This document shows, piece after piece, positions 26,713 through 37,082 of a stretch of DNA of 45,561 nucleotides. Position 1 is the stretch's first letter. Each line of letters begins with the position of its first letter. A model generated the notes under the pieces. The model had not been told where the DNA came from and searched no databases. It saw nothing but the letters and a program-made list of their open reading frames with translations. A program made the position numbers and the translations under genes. Source of the stretch: Undibacterium sp. (lineage in GTDB: Bacteria; Pseudomonadota; Gammaproteobacteria; Burkholderiales; Burkholderiaceae_D); NCBI GenBank assembly GCA_025359635.1, contig JANYFV010000370.1:1-45561 (forward strand), in the 5' to 3' direction.

Positions 26713-27150
26713 ATGAGCATTGATGCGAAACTGCGAAGTGATTTCCAGCATTTTCATACGATCCAAACTCGCTGGATGGATAATGATGCTTATGGGCATG
26801 TTAATAATGTGGTTTATTACAGTTGGTTTGATACTGTTGTGAATCAATTTTTGATTGTTAATGGCGAGCTCAATGTCGTCACCAGTCCGACTATAGGTTT
26901 GGTGATAGAGACGCAATGCAACTATTTTGCTTCGGTCTCATTCCCTGATGTAATTACTGCAGGAGTTTGTGTGAGTAAATTGGGAAATTCTAGTGTTCGA
27001 TATGAAGTAGGGATCTTTAGAAACGATGAGAATCAAGCTGCGGCACAAGGGCATTTTATACACGTCTATGTTGACCGTGAAACGCGAAAATCGGTCAGTA
27101 TCCCTGAATCAACGAGAAATTTATTAAAAACAATCCAGGCAAAACTGTAA
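26713..27150 (+). CDS. Acyl-CoA thioesterase of the 4-hydroxybenzoyl-CoA thioesterase family
   Basis: 145-residue hot-dog-fold thioesterase, hydrolysing an acyl-CoA to free acid and CoA. The active-site motif RWMDNDAYGHVNNVVYYSWFD has the catalytic Asp at about 25; VIETQCNYFASVSFPDVITAGV follows as in the family. Substrate unknown. Its TAA overlaps the ATG of the nitroreductase gene by one base, so the two are translationally coupled. Divergent from the phasin gene. Confidence 0.88.
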   Translation: MSIDAKLRSDFQHFHTIQTRWMDNDAYGHVNNVVYYSWFDTVVNQFLIVNGELNVVTSPTIGLVIETQCNYFASVSFPDVITAGVCVSKLGNSSVRYEVGIFRNDENQAAAQGHFIHVYVDRETRKSVSIPESTRNLLKTIQAKL

Positions 27151-27845
27151 TGATCCACACCTCAGTGCAACAATTAGTCGATGAAATTATCGTTTCCAGA
27201 CGATCAATTAGAGCATTTCTCCCCAATGTCGTCGAACATGATGATATAAAAAAAATTCTGGAAGTGTCGTCAAGAGCACCCTCTGGCACTAATACCCAAC
27301 CTTGGAAGGTTTACGTTCTTACTGGCGATAAGCTCAAGCAATTATCTACGCAAATAATGGCCGCACATAATGATATTGAAATAGCGAAAACTCACGTTGA
27401 AGAATATAACTACTATCCAGTAAAGTGGGCTTCACCGTATATTGATAGACGCAGAAAAATTGGATGGGATTTGTACTCACTACTGGGTTTGGGGCGAGAA
27501 AATAAATCCGGCATGCACGCGCAACATGGGCGGAATTATTCTTTTTTTGACGCACCTGTTGGTTTAATCTTTACTATCGATAGAGTAATGGAGCAAGGTT
27601 CTTGGCTGGATTACGGCATGTTTTTGCAAAATATCATGTTGGCGGCTAGGGCGCGGGGTTTGGATACTTGTCCGCAGGCGGCTTTTACTCAGTACCATAA
27701 AATTATTGCTGAAGTTTTGCAGTTTCCAGAAAATGAAATGCTGGTCTGTGGGATGTCTCTCGGATACGCAGATCCAGATAAAATTGAAAATACGTTAGCG
27801 ACAGAACGTGAAAATATGGCTAATTTTACAAAATTTTTTGATTGA
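27150..27845 (+). CDS. Nitroreductase family flavoprotein
   Basis: 231-residue FMN-dependent nitroreductase-type oxidoreductase. IVSRRSIRAFLPNVV (about 14-28) and SRAPSGTNTQPWKVYVLTG form the FMN phosphate and isoalloxazine contacts; DYGMFLQNIMLAARARGLDTCPQAAF and VCGMSLGYADPD complete the fold. Such enzymes reduce nitro compounds, quinones or enones with NAD(P)H; the physiological substrate cannot be told. Coupled to the upstream thioesterase, hinting at a joint catabolic or detoxifying role. Confidence 0.9.
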   Translation: MIHTSVQQLVDEIIVSRRSIRAFLPNVVEHDDIKKILEVSSRAPSGTNTQPWKVYVLTGDKLKQLSTQIMAAHNDIEIAKTHVEEYNYYPVKWASPYIDRRRKIGWDLYSLLGLGRENKSGMHAQHGRNYSFFDAPVGLIFTIDRVMEQGSWLDYGMFLQNIMLAARARGLDTCPQAAFTQYHKIIAEVLQFPENEMLVCGMSLGYADPDKIENTLATERENMANFTKFFD

Positions 27846-28009
27846 ATAATTTTTGATTTCTAATATATTTATATTTAATTGTGTAAAATTCAAATAAAGA
27901 AAGCAATATTTTTGTTCAAGTGTTTGCGCTAAGTCTTTAATTTTCTTGCGAATTCTCACAGTTTTGCTACACTGCATTTAATTATCTTAAGTTTGTCTAG
28001 GGAGCAAAG

Positions 28010-29035
28010 ATGACGAAAATTTTCCGTCACGTACTGTGTTTTTTTGTTGCTGCAATTTTGCCGGCGACCTTGGTGCTTGCTTCGGCCACTGAATCGACTA
28101 AACCAGTTTTAAAGAAACGCGTCCTCCATAAAAGAATTATTGTTAAGTCTGCGTCTACAAATTTTGTCAAACGTACGATCATTGTTAACGGTAAGCGCAG
28201 AGTCATTACAGAACGTGTTGCGTCACTCTCCGAGTCAATTGATAAACCATCTGTTGGAGATCTCGCCGGTTTAAAACACACACAAGATCGATTGGCGTTG
28301 CAATCCAATGCTGCTTTTATCGTAGATCAAGCAAGTTCTGAAGTGCTTTTTGAAAAAAATTCTGGTGTTTCTTTACCTATCGCTTCGATTACAAAATTGA
28401 TGACGAGTTTAGTCGTTGTTGAATCCAATCCGGATATGAATGAGATTATTGAGATCACCACAGACGATCTCGATAAAGAAAAAGGCACCAGTTCAAGACT
28501 AAAGATAGGGGCGAAATTGTCCCGAGCCGATATGTTACATATCGCATTGATGAGTTCTGAAAATCGCGCCGCGTCTGCCCTTGGCAGAAATTATGTCGGG
28601 GGCTTACCGGCTTTCGTAGCTGCTATGAATGCCAAAGCAGCCGAATTGGGGATGACAGAAACCCATTATGTCGATTCAAGTGGCCTTTCAAGTCATAACG
28701 TCGCTAGCGCCCGTGATTTGGTTAAGCTGATCGATGCTGCATATCAACATCCCTTGATTCGGGAATACTCTACTGATTCGAAATATGTTGTGAATCCAAG
28801 TGGGCATCCTTTGCAATACTCAACTACCAATAGACTGGTCGCCAATCCTAGCTGGGATATCGGTTTGCAAAAAACCGGTTATATCGCCGAAGCTGGACGT
28901 TGTTTAGTCATGCGCGCAATGATAGAGGGGCGTGCAATTGTGATGGTTTTTCTTGATTCCAAAGGCAAATATTCCCGCTTGGCTGATGCCGGGCGAATCA
29001 GAAAGTGGCTAGAAACTGCTAAACCACAAGCCTGA
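28010..29035 (+). CDS. pbpG: D-alanyl-D-alanine endopeptidase (PBP7-type)
   Basis: 341-residue periplasmic penicillin-binding protein. Signal peptide at about 1-26 (FRHVLCFFVAAILPATLVLASA), a Lys/Arg-rich linker to about residue 75, then the S11 peptidase domain with Ser126-xx-Lys129 (SITK), Ser183-Glu-Asn185 (SEN) and Lys288-Thr-Gly290. It cleaves crosslinks in peptidoglycan. RBS AGGGAGC precedes the ATG. Its end is 5 bases from the end of glnE, which runs in the opposite direction. Confidence 0.92.
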   Translation: MTKIFRHVLCFFVAAILPATLVLASATESTKPVLKKRVLHKRIIVKSASTNFVKRTIIVNGKRRVITERVASLSESIDKPSVGDLAGLKHTQDRLALQSNAAFIVDQASSEVLFEKNSGVSLPIASITKLMTSLVVVESNPDMNEIIEITTDDLDKEKGTSSRLKIGAKLSRADMLHIALMSSENRAASALGRNYVGGLPAFVAAMNAKAAELGMTETHYVDSSGLSSHNVASARDLVKLIDAAYQHPLIREYSTDSKYVVNPSGHPLQYSTTNRLVANPSWDIGLQKTGYIAEAGRCLVMRAMIEGRAIVMVFLDSKGKYSRLADAGRIRKWLETAKPQA

Positions 29036-29040
29036 CAGTT

Positions 29041-31770
29041 TTAGCCCTCAACAACTCGATGAAATAAGCTCTCCCAAAGGGCGCGTGTAGCCAGCAATTC
29101 GCTGGCTATTTTTTCGTGTGGAACCCTGGCATTTTCTTCTCCCTGCAAGCGTATGTTGTGCTGTAATTTTCGAAATATGCGATACGCATTTGCACTATTT
29201 TCGGCGAGTTGTGTATTAATCAGTTGGAGTTCTCCACAGCGCTTGAGTAAGGCGATATTGCCGATGTTCGCGGTGAGTTCCGCGTATTCATGGGCGTGCC
29301 GTAAAATAAGAAATTGCACCATGAATTCAATATCGATCATTCCGCCAGCGTCATGTTTGAGATCAAATAAAGTACTGCGATTTGGGTGAGCATCGCGCAT
29401 TTTTTTTCGCATGCTCAGTACTTCAGCAGCGAGTTTGTCTTGGTCTCTTTCTAGGCGCAAAACTTGATCACGTATTTGATTGAATTGCACACCAATCTCA
29501 GGTGTGCCCGCGCAGAAACGTGCTCTAGTGAGCGCCTGATGCTCCCATAACCAGGCAGATTTTTCCTGATAGCGAATAAAAGAAGTTATAGATGAAACCA
29601 TCAACCCGCTTGCGCCATCCGGTCGTAATGCAACGTCGATATCGAATAAAATTCCAGCTGAGGTATGTGAGGTCATCCAGGTAATAAAGCGTTGCGCTAG
29701 TTTGGCGTAATTACCAGGTGCCTCCTGGCTATCATCGTCGTAAAGAAAAATTACGTCGAGATCGGAAGCGTAACCCAATTCTTTCCCCCCCAATTTTCCG
29801 TAAGCGATAACGGCAAATTTGGGTTTTTCGCAATGTCTGCTGGCAATGGTATGCCACACGGCTTGCAAGGTTGCCGCGACCACGATGTCTGCCAGTTGTG
29901 ATAGTGCATCTGCCAGATGTTCGACGCTTAAATTTCCTTCCAGATCTTGTGCTAGCAATCGAATCAGAAGTGCATGATGTACTTCGCGCAAGGTGTCCAT
30001 CTGGCGCTCTGTATCGCCGCTATGATGGGCCAGTTGCTGCTGCAAGTTGTTGGTGAAGCTCTCCCAATCCGGCACTTGATGCAAAACAGATTCATCCAGT
30101 AATTCATCGAGCAAGATAGGGTGACGGGTAAGGAATTTAGCTGCCCAGTCACTTGCCCCCATCATCCTGATCACGCGTTCGAGTGCGTGCGGAAATTCAG
30201 TTAGCAAAGAAAGATAAGCAGATCGTCTGGCAATAGCTTCCATGAAATCGAGTAAGTGCTGCAAAGTCTGGACGTGATTGTGATTTTGTCTGGCAATAAT
30301 ACTGAGAGAGTTATTGATGAGTGAAGTCAATTTATCGCGACTTGATTCCGACAATGTTTGCATTCTGGCCGACTGCCAGGTATTCATCAATCTTTTTGCG
30401 CCTTCCGCAGCATCGGAAAAACCTAGTGCTAGCAAATTGGCGGTAATCATGCCATCTCCATCCTGATCGGATAGAGTGGCAGTGGTCATTTGTGTATTTT
30501 CTGCTTCCTTTTTTTCTTTGAAGATAGCATCAAATTGTTCGGCGACAAATTGTCGATGCGGAGTGAGTTGTGCCAACAGTTCCGTCGTGGTGGCGCAATT
30601 CATCATTTGGGCAATAATTTGCTGGTCTTCTTCTCGGGCAGGGAAGGTATGTGTTTGAGCATCATCAAGATACTGCAGTCGATGTTCCAGATTGCGTAAA
30701 AAGTTATACGCGGCTAGGAGTTTTTCAACGATGTCAATTTCCAGGATTCCTTTTTCAGCTAAAGTGGCGAGGATGGCCCGTGTGGAGCGATGCCTGAATG
30801 CGGGTTCACGCCCACCTCGTATCAATTGAAATACCTGGCTTAAAAATTCGACCTCACGTATTCCACCTCGGCCAAGTTTTACGTTGTTACTACGTTCTGG
30901 ATGTCGGGTTTCTTGCCGTGTGACCTCGGCGCGAATTTGCGCATGCATGGAACGTAGCGAATCGATAACGCCGTAATCCAGATAGCGTCTGTAAACGAAA
31001 GGGTGAATGATTTTTTCCAGTGCATTAATTTGCGCTTGTTGACCAGTGACTGCGCGCGCTTTGACCCAGGCATAGCGTTCCCATTCTCTGCCTTGAATCA
31101 GAAAATATTCCTCTACCATCGCAAAACTGGCAACCAGAGGGCCAGAAGCTCCGTTGGGGCGGAGAGCCATATCGACTCTAAACGTGAAGCCATCCTCGGT
31201 AATTTCAGAGATTGCAGCAATCAGTTTTTTTCCCAGACGACTAAAAAACTCATGATTTGAAAGGCTGCGTTGATCGTCGCGACTCGTCTTGGTTTCACCA
31301 TCCTCAGAATAGCAAAATATTAAATCAATATCGGAAGAGACGTTGAGCTCTCTCCCACCTAGTTTGCCCATGCCAAGGACGATCAATTCTTGTGCTTCGC
31401 CAGATTCTTCTCCTATTGGCTGGCCGTGCAAGTTCACCATGTCACTCATTAGTGTCTGTAAGTGTGTACAAATGACGAAATCCGCAAAATCACTGACGCT
31501 AGTGACAACTTCATCCAGATTTGCTGCACCACTTAAGTCACGCTCGATTAACGTTGAAATCACTAAATTTCTGCATCGGCGCATAGCGCGATTGAGATTT
31601 GCACCTTCAATTATTTCTTTTTGTAAAACATGAGCGAAAATGCTTGGGCTCAGGGATAATCGCGATAGTTCTGTCAGTTGCGATTGACGAGAGTTGTCAG
31701 CTTGCAACCATCTTGAGACAAAACGGGATAAATTCGAGTTCAAAGTCGGTACCTTGCGTGTGTTTGTCAT
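29041..31770 (-). CDS. glnE: Bifunctional glutamine synthetase adenylyltransferase/deadenylylase
   Basis: 909-residue GlnE, which adenylylates glutamine synthetase to switch it off and removes AMP to switch it on, in response to PII signalling. Two nucleotidyltransferase domains are evident: the N-terminal deadenylylase with GMGKLGGRELNVSSDIDLIF (133-152) and the C-terminal adenylyltransferase with AYGKLGGKELGYASDLDVIF (about 645-665); each is followed by a GlnD PII-uridylyltransferase-like helical region (GRGGIREVEFLSQVFQL in the first, HDAGGMIDIEFMVQFLIL in the second). Slightly shorter than the E. coli enzyme, mainly at the N-terminus. No glnA or glnB nearby. Convergent with pbpG, divergent from yhdP. 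Confidence 0.96.
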   Translation of the reverse strand: MTNTRKVPTLNSNLSRFVSRWLQADNSRQSQLTELSRLSLSPSIFAHVLQKEIIEGANLNRAMRRCRNLVISTLIERDLSGAANLDEVVTSVSDFADFVICTHLQTLMSDMVNLHGQPIGEESGEAQELIVLGMGKLGGRELNVSSDIDLIFCYSEDGETKTSRDDQRSLSNHEFFSRLGKKLIAAISEITEDGFTFRVDMALRPNGASGPLVASFAMVEEYFLIQGREWERYAWVKARAVTGQQAQINALEKIIHPFVYRRYLDYGVIDSLRSMHAQIRAEVTRQETRHPERSNNVKLGRGGIREVEFLSQVFQLIRGGREPAFRHRSTRAILATLAEKGILEIDIVEKLLAAYNFLRNLEHRLQYLDDAQTHTFPAREEDQQIIAQMMNCATTTELLAQLTPHRQFVAEQFDAIFKEKKEAENTQMTTATLSDQDGDGMITANLLALGFSDAAEGAKRLMNTWQSARMQTLSESSRDKLTSLINNSLSIIARQNHNHVQTLQHLLDFMEAIARRSAYLSLLTEFPHALERVIRMMGASDWAAKFLTRHPILLDELLDESVLHQVPDWESFTNNLQQQLAHHSGDTERQMDTLREVHHALLIRLLAQDLEGNLSVEHLADALSQLADIVVAATLQAVWHTIASRHCEKPKFAVIAYGKLGGKELGYASDLDVIFLYDDDSQEAPGNYAKLAQRFITWMTSHTSAGILFDIDVALRPDGASGLMVSSITSFIRYQEKSAWLWEHQALTRARFCAGTPEIGVQFNQIRDQVLRLERDQDKLAAEVLSMRKKMRDAHPNRSTLFDLKHDAGGMIDIEFMVQFLILRHAHEYAELTANIGNIALLKRCGELQLINTQLAENSANAYRIFRKLQHNIRLQGEENARVPHEKIASELLATRALWESLFHRVVEG

Positions 31771-32019
31771 GATTAGTGGCTATGTATTGCAGTGTGTTGA
31801 ATTTATTTTAAGTCAAATTGTCTGTAACTATACTTATTTGTTTCTGGTCTTTAGATGATGTAAAAATTGATATATACCGCAATTAGTAGGTGTCAATTTG
31901 GTCTTAAACAGTGCATACGTAATTTTTTTATTGGGTTAGGGGAGTATATTGTTTTTGCTTGAATTGAAGAGCTACTTCTCAAGGTATTCTGCCCCCTCAC
32001 ATAAGTCGATTGATCATCA

Positions 32020-35000
32020 ATGTTAAACATGGATAGATCGCAATCGCCAAATAGATTAAGCAACATGTTTCGACTATGTCGCTCGTCTTGTTTTTCTGTC
32101 GCCTCAATATGTGGAAAAGGTTTGTGGCTCGTTTTCAAACTGTTGGTTATTTGTTATTTCATATTTTGTGCCTTGTTTTTGATATTGCGTTATACGGTCT
32201 TGCCAAATGTAGGGCGATATAAGTCCGATGTTGAACAAACAATCAGCAAAGCAATTGGTAGAGACGTTAGCATATCCGCCATTAAAGCCTCGTGGCAGGG
32301 ATTTAATCCGCGTTTGGCCTTTGGCAATGTCGTTATCCGCGATCAGCAAGGACACAATGCCTTGGTGCTGCCAGATGTCAATGTGACGCTCTCATGGTGG
32401 TCTGTGCTATTGGTTGATTTGCGTTTTGATAAAATCGAAATTGCCAATCCTAGTCTGGATATTGCACGAGATTCCAAAGGCAAGTTGTATATTGCCGGGT
32501 TCTTGATCGATGCCAATAAAGACAATGATGGAAAAGGCTTGGAATGGGTTTTGGCACAACATGAGATTTTGATTCGAAATGGCGTGGTACGGTGGAACGA
32601 CCAATTGCGATCGGCACCTGAATTGGCTTTATCAAACGTTAATTTTGTTTTAAATAATCAATGGCGCAAACATAATTTTGCCCTGAAGGCCGCGCCTCCA
32701 ATTAGTTTGGCCGCTCCAGTAGATATTCGTGGCAGCTTCCAACATCCAGCATTTACCAGAAAAATATCTGACATCTCAAGTTGGACCGGTGATCTGTTTG
32801 CAGATTTGCGTCAAGCGGATTTGTCTGGGCTGAAAACCTATATCACTTATCCAGCAGATTTACAAAAAGGCCAGGGAACAATACGTTCCTGGATGCGCCT
32901 GGAGAAAGGACGAATCGCTGATTTTACAGCTGACGTCAGTTTGGTTGATGTGTTTGGCAAGTTTCGCAAAGATTTGCCTAGTTTAGATATGGCGCAAGTG
33001 AGTGGCAGACTTATCGCCTCAGAGAGACTGACACTCGGGAGGAAATATCTACCTTCTTTGTTCGGGCAAGCGGGGCATACCATTTCCCTGGTTGATTTTG
33101 CAATGCAGACTCGCGATGGAATGAAGCTACCTGCAACAACGATAAGAGAGAGTTTTATTCCCGGCGAAAAGGGGCAGCCAGAAAAAATTGAGTTGTATGC
33201 AAAACTATTGGACTTAAATACGCTGGCCAATTTTGCCGAACATCTGCCACTGCCGAAAGATCAGCTTCAAATGTTAGTTGATTTCGCACCAAAAGGGCAG
33301 CTCAAGGAATTTACTGCACAGTGGCAAGGGGTTTATCCGGAGATTTCTGCTTACAGTATCAAAGGACAATTTGTCGATCTATCCATGCAGGCACAGGCGG
33401 CTCAGTTGGCGCGATTAAAGGTTGGCAATAAATCTGGTAAAGCGGCAGTTCCCGCGATACCAGGATTTGAGAATCTCTCCGGCGTCATTGACGCGAATGA
33501 TAAGGGTGGAAATTTTACGCTTGATTCAAAGAATTTAGCCCTTCAGTTACCTGGTTATTTTGTTGATCCCGTCATGCCATTTTCAACCTTAAAAATGCAA
33601 GCGAGTTGGAAGTTTCAGGCGCAGGACAGTTTGTTATTTCAAGTGAAGAAAATGGAGTTCCAACAAGATGGCTTGACTGGATCCTTGTCTGGGCAACACA
33701 TATTATCCATGCGAAAAGGCCAGGAAAATCAACGGGGTGAAGTCGATATTTCAGGAACTATATCTGGCTTCGATGTGAAAAAAATTAGTCGCTATATTCC
33801 AGAACATGCACCAGATGATTTACGCCATTGGCTAACAACAGCCTTACTTGATGGACGTGCGGATGACGTGCAAATCCGAATTAAAGGTGAACTTGCACAG
33901 TTTCCTTTTAGTAGTGTCGATGGAAAACCTGCAGGAAAAGGGGAATTTCTTATTAAAGGGAAAATCGTTGATGGTAGGCTGGATTTTGCACCTAACCATT
34001 TTTCGGATGACGGCAAAACACTTTTGTGGCCTGTGATCGAAAATATTAAAGGGAGTTTTATTTTTGACCGCGCAAAGATGGAAATTAAAGGCGATACCGC
34101 CAGAACTTTGTCTACCGATCTGGTCAAGGTAAAAGCACTCATTCCTGATTTGTTGAGCCAAAATGCTGTTCTTAATATTGATGGTAACGCCATTGGCGGT
34201 CTGCAAGGGATGTTGCAGTATGTTGCTGCTAGCCCAGTGGCAGGCTGGTTAGGTTATTTTTTGCAAGAAACCAAGGCAACTGCCAATGCGCAATTGGCGC
34301 TGAAATTACAACTGCCACTAAAACACCTGATCGATTCAAAAGTGCAGGGCGTCTTGCAATTTTCAAATAATGATGCAGTGTTACAAGCGGGTATTCCTCT
34401 TATTTCTGGCGTTAACGGAAAACTCGATTTTAACGAAAAAGGTGTCAATCTCAATACGCTAAAGGGCTCTTTACTGGGTGGTGCCGTAGTCGGTACTGGC
34501 GGCACACAAAAAGACGGGAGCATACGCATAAAACTTGATGGGCTAGCGACGGCGGAGGGCTTGAGAGATATTTTCGTGGGAACGCCCATCGAACCACTAT
34601 CCAAAAAAATTAATGGTTCGTCACGCTATCTCGCTCAAATTAATGTTATCGGTCGTCAGCCAGAATTAATTATTGATTCTCCGTTGCAGGGAATCATGCT
34701 TGATTTCCCATCGCCATTGCATAAACAGGGCAATCAAAACATGCCACTACATTTTGAAATGCGCCCGGTCGTTTCTGGAAATGCGGCAATGATGCGTGAT
34801 GACATTAAATTGGCACTTGGTTCCGTCATCAATGCCCGCTACCAAAGGCAAAGGAGCCGTGAAAGGAACGCCGCCTGGCAGGTGTTGCGTGGAGGTATAG
34901 GCGTAAATTTACCAGCGCCAGAACCGGACAGCGGCTTGCATGCGAATATCGATATAGATTCATTGAATGTAGATGCATGGAGCCGATTGATAGGCATAAA

Positions 35001-36192
35001 AGTAGGTGGGCCTTCAACTACCACAAACGCTTCACCACAGTTGGATTTGTCCGCATATATTGAACCGAGTAGTCTAGGGGTACGCACTGCTGAACTTTAT
35101 GTGTTGGATAAAAAATTGGACAACGTTGTGCTGGGAGCATCGCATCAAAAAGGGATGTGGCAAGCCAACATCGATTCGCGCCAGGCGTCAGGATACATTA
35201 GCTGGAATGAACCAAGTTCTGGTCAAGGCTTGGGTAACGTTTCTGCTCGTTTGAGTAAATTGATCATTCCGCAATCTGCTGCAAGCGATGTCACTGATTT
35301 ATTGGAAGGAAAGAATACCTCCTCGCAAATTCCTAGTTTAGATATCGTTGCGGAAAATTTTGAATTGTTCAATAAAAAATTAGGAAATATTGAACTGTTA
35401 GCGGTAAATTTACCGACAGCTATTGGCCGTGAGTGGCGCATTAACAAACTCTCACTTAAGAATGATGATGCTGAACTCAAAGCGACTGGCAAGTGGTTAA
35501 GTGATGTCGGCAATGGTACAAGCAATTTGAATTATGTACTCGATGTGGTCAATGCCGGGAAATTGCTTGATCGCTTGGGTTTTGTCAATATAGTGCGAGG
35601 TGGCCGCGGCAAACTCGAAGGGGACGTAAGTTGGAATGGTCTGCCTTTTTCACTTGATATTCCCAGCATGAGCGGGCAGTTAAAACTTGAACTGGGTGTG
35701 GGACAATTTTTGAAAGTGGAGCCAGGCGCTGCAAAATTATTGGGCGTGTTGAGCATGCAATCCTTGGCGCGTCGCCTTACGCTGGATTTTAGAGATGTGT
35801 TTTCTGAAGGCTTTGCCTTTGACGGCATTAATGGTACGGCACAAATTCAACAAGGATTGGCAAAAACTAGCAACTTCAAAATGCGGAGTTTGAATGCGAC
35901 GGTCTTGATCGATGGAAGTGCAGATATCGCAAAAGAAAGTCAAGATCTGCATGTGGCGGTGATTCCAGAAATTAATGCTGGCACTGCATCGGTCGTGTAT
36001 GCCCTGGCGGTCAACCCTGTGATTGGTCTTGGTACATTTTTGGCGCAATTATTTTTACGTGAACCTTTGGCGCGCGCCTTCACCTACGAGTATCAGGTGA
36101 CGGGTTCTTGGAAAGATCCTCATGTGCTTAAGATTGAAAACAAAGAAGCAAAAAATCACGCGACGAAACAAGATCCGGTGCAAACAAAGTAA
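32020..36192 (+). CDS. yhdP: YhdP family AsmA-like phospholipid transport protein
   Basis: 1390-residue giant protein with one N-terminal membrane helix (about 35-60, LWLVFKLLVICYFIFCALFLIL) and a long periplasmic domain of beta-rich repeats, the DUF3971/AsmA-like architecture. In E. coli YhdP acts with TamB and YdbH to move phospholipids from the inner to the outer membrane. Family marks include VSISAIKASWQGFNPRLAFGNVVIRD near the N-terminus and, at the end, RLTLDFRDVFSEGFAFDGINGTAQI, NPVIGLGTFLAQ and TYEYQVTGSWKDP. Longer than the E. coli protein. No strong ribosome binding site at the ATG. The nitrilase-family gene starts 15 bases later, then tldD; yhdP near tldD is a common grouping. Confidence 0.93.
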   Translation: MLNMDRSQSPNRLSNMFRLCRSSCFSVASICGKGLWLVFKLLVICYFIFCALFLILRYTVLPNVGRYKSDVEQTISKAIGRDVSISAIKASWQGFNPRLAFGNVVIRDQQGHNALVLPDVNVTLSWWSVLLVDLRFDKIEIANPSLDIARDSKGKLYIAGFLIDANKDNDGKGLEWVLAQHEILIRNGVVRWNDQLRSAPELALSNVNFVLNNQWRKHNFALKAAPPISLAAPVDIRGSFQHPAFTRKISDISSWTGDLFADLRQADLSGLKTYITYPADLQKGQGTIRSWMRLEKGRIADFTADVSLVDVFGKFRKDLPSLDMAQVSGRLIASERLTLGRKYLPSLFGQAGHTISLVDFAMQTRDGMKLPATTIRESFIPGEKGQPEKIELYAKLLDLNTLANFAEHLPLPKDQLQMLVDFAPKGQLKEFTAQWQGVYPEISAYSIKGQFVDLSMQAQAAQLARLKVGNKSGKAAVPAIPGFENLSGVIDANDKGGNFTLDSKNLALQLPGYFVDPVMPFSTLKMQASWKFQAQDSLLFQVKKMEFQQDGLTGSLSGQHILSMRKGQENQRGEVDISGTISGFDVKKISRYIPEHAPDDLRHWLTTALLDGRADDVQIRIKGELAQFPFSSVDGKPAGKGEFLIKGKIVDGRLDFAPNHFSDDGKTLLWPVIENIKGSFIFDRAKMEIKGDTARTLSTDLVKVKALIPDLLSQNAVLNIDGNAIGGLQGMLQYVAASPVAGWLGYFLQETKATANAQLALKLQLPLKHLIDSKVQGVLQFSNNDAVLQAGIPLISGVNGKLDFNEKGVNLNTLKGSLLGGAVVGTGGTQKDGSIRIKLDGLATAEGLRDIFVGTPIEPLSKKINGSSRYLAQINVIGRQPELIIDSPLQGIMLDFPSPLHKQGNQNMPLHFEMRPVVSGNAAMMRDDIKLALGSVINARYQRQRSRERNAAWQVLRGGIGVNLPAPEPDSGLHANIDIDSLNVDAWSRLIGIKVGGPSTTTNASPQLDLSAYIEPSSLGVRTAELYVLDKKLDNVVLGASHQKGMWQANIDSRQASGYISWNEPSSGQGLGNVSARLSKLIIPQSAASDVTDLLEGKNTSSQIPSLDIVAENFELFNKKLGNIELLAVNLPTAIGREWRINKLSLKNDDAELKATGKWLSDVGNGTSNLNYVLDVVNAGKLLDRLGFVNIVRGGRGKLEGDVSWNGLPFSLDIPSMSGQLKLELGVGQFLKVEPGAAKLLGVLSMQSLARRLTLDFRDVFSEGFAFDGINGTAQIQQGLAKTSNFKMRSLNATVLIDGSADIAKESQDLHVAVIPEINAGTASVVYALAVNPVIGLGTFLAQLFLREPLARAFTYEYQVTGSWKDPHVLKIENKEAKNHATKQDPVQTK

Positions 36193-36207
36193 AGCGAGAA
36201 AATTTTC

Positions 36208-37005
36208 ATGAAAGTTGCAGCGATCCAAATGGTCTCCACCGCCGAGCTTGCTCAGAACCTCAGCGCTGCTGCGAAGCTAATGCAACAGGCCAGCGATGAC
36301 GGCGCAAAACTCCTGTTATTGCCAGAATACTGGCCTTTGATGGGGATGCACGATACCGATAAATTAATACTGGCAGAACACGCGGGCACGGGTGTCATAC
36401 AAGATTTTTTATCTGCGATGGCATTAAAACTTAATGCTTGGATAATTGGTGGTACGTTGCCGCTGATTTCAAATGATCCCGGCAAGGTTTTTAATACGAC
36501 TCTTGTATATAACCCGCAGGGGGTTTCCATAGCGCGTTACGATAAAATTCACCTGTTTGGATTTAGTAAGGGCAACGAATCCTATGAAGAATGCAGAACA
36601 ATTTTAGCTGGTGAAAAAGTCCATAGTTTCGACACTGATTTTGGTCGGGTTGGACTCTCAATTTGCTACGATTTACGTTTTCCAGAATTGTATCGTGCGA
36701 TGGGCACATGCAGTCTTATCGTGGTGCCAGCTGCATTTACTTTTACCACCGGTCAGGCACACTGGGAAATTTTATTGCGTGCCCGCGCGATAGAAAATCA
36801 GTGCTATGTACTGGCTGCTGCGCAGGGTGGCTTGCATACAAATGGCCGCCGTACATGGGGGCATTCCATGTTGATTGATCCTTGGGGTAAGATCGTTGAC
36901 GTTCTCGATGACGGAGCTGGTGTCGTCAGTGGCATTTTGGATATGAACTTTATGCAGCAAGTACGTGAAGGTCTGCCGGCGCTAAAACATCAAAAACTTC
37001 GTTAA
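36208..37005 (+). CDS. Carbon-nitrogen hydrolase (Nit1/omega-amidase-like)
   Basis: 265-residue nitrilase-superfamily amidase with the catalytic triad Glu40 (LLLLPEYWP), Lys113 ([10 protein letters not shown]) and Cys153 ([18 protein letters not shown]). The pattern is that of Nit1-type enzymes, which hydrolyse deaminated glutathione as a metabolite-repair step, but other amides are possible. Likely co-transcribed with yhdP (15-base gap) and tldD (77-base gap). It is not a true nitrilase by motif context. Confidence 0.9.
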   Translation: MKVAAIQMVSTAELAQNLSAAAKLMQQASDDGAKLLLLPEYWPLMGMHDTDKLILAEHAGTGVIQDFLSAMALKLNAWIIGGTLPLISNDPGKVFNTTLVYNPQGVSIARYDKIHLFGFSKGNESYEECRTILAGEKVHSFDTDFGRVGLSICYDLRFPELYRAMGTCSLIVVPAAFTFTTGQAHWEILLRARAIENQCYVLAAAQGGLHTNGRRTWGHSMLIDPWGKIVDVLDDGAGVVSGILDMNFMQQVREGLPALKHQKLR

Positions 37006-37082
37006 TATATATTCTTACTCCAAATGCTCTACAATTTGGTGATTCACTTCTCGATTTTGCACTTTACTCCACTTGTTACGCT

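Noticed and set aside
29036-29040. Possible overlap or fusion between pbpG and glnE
   Set aside because: Both genes end with normal C-termini in opposite directions; only a short convergent gap.
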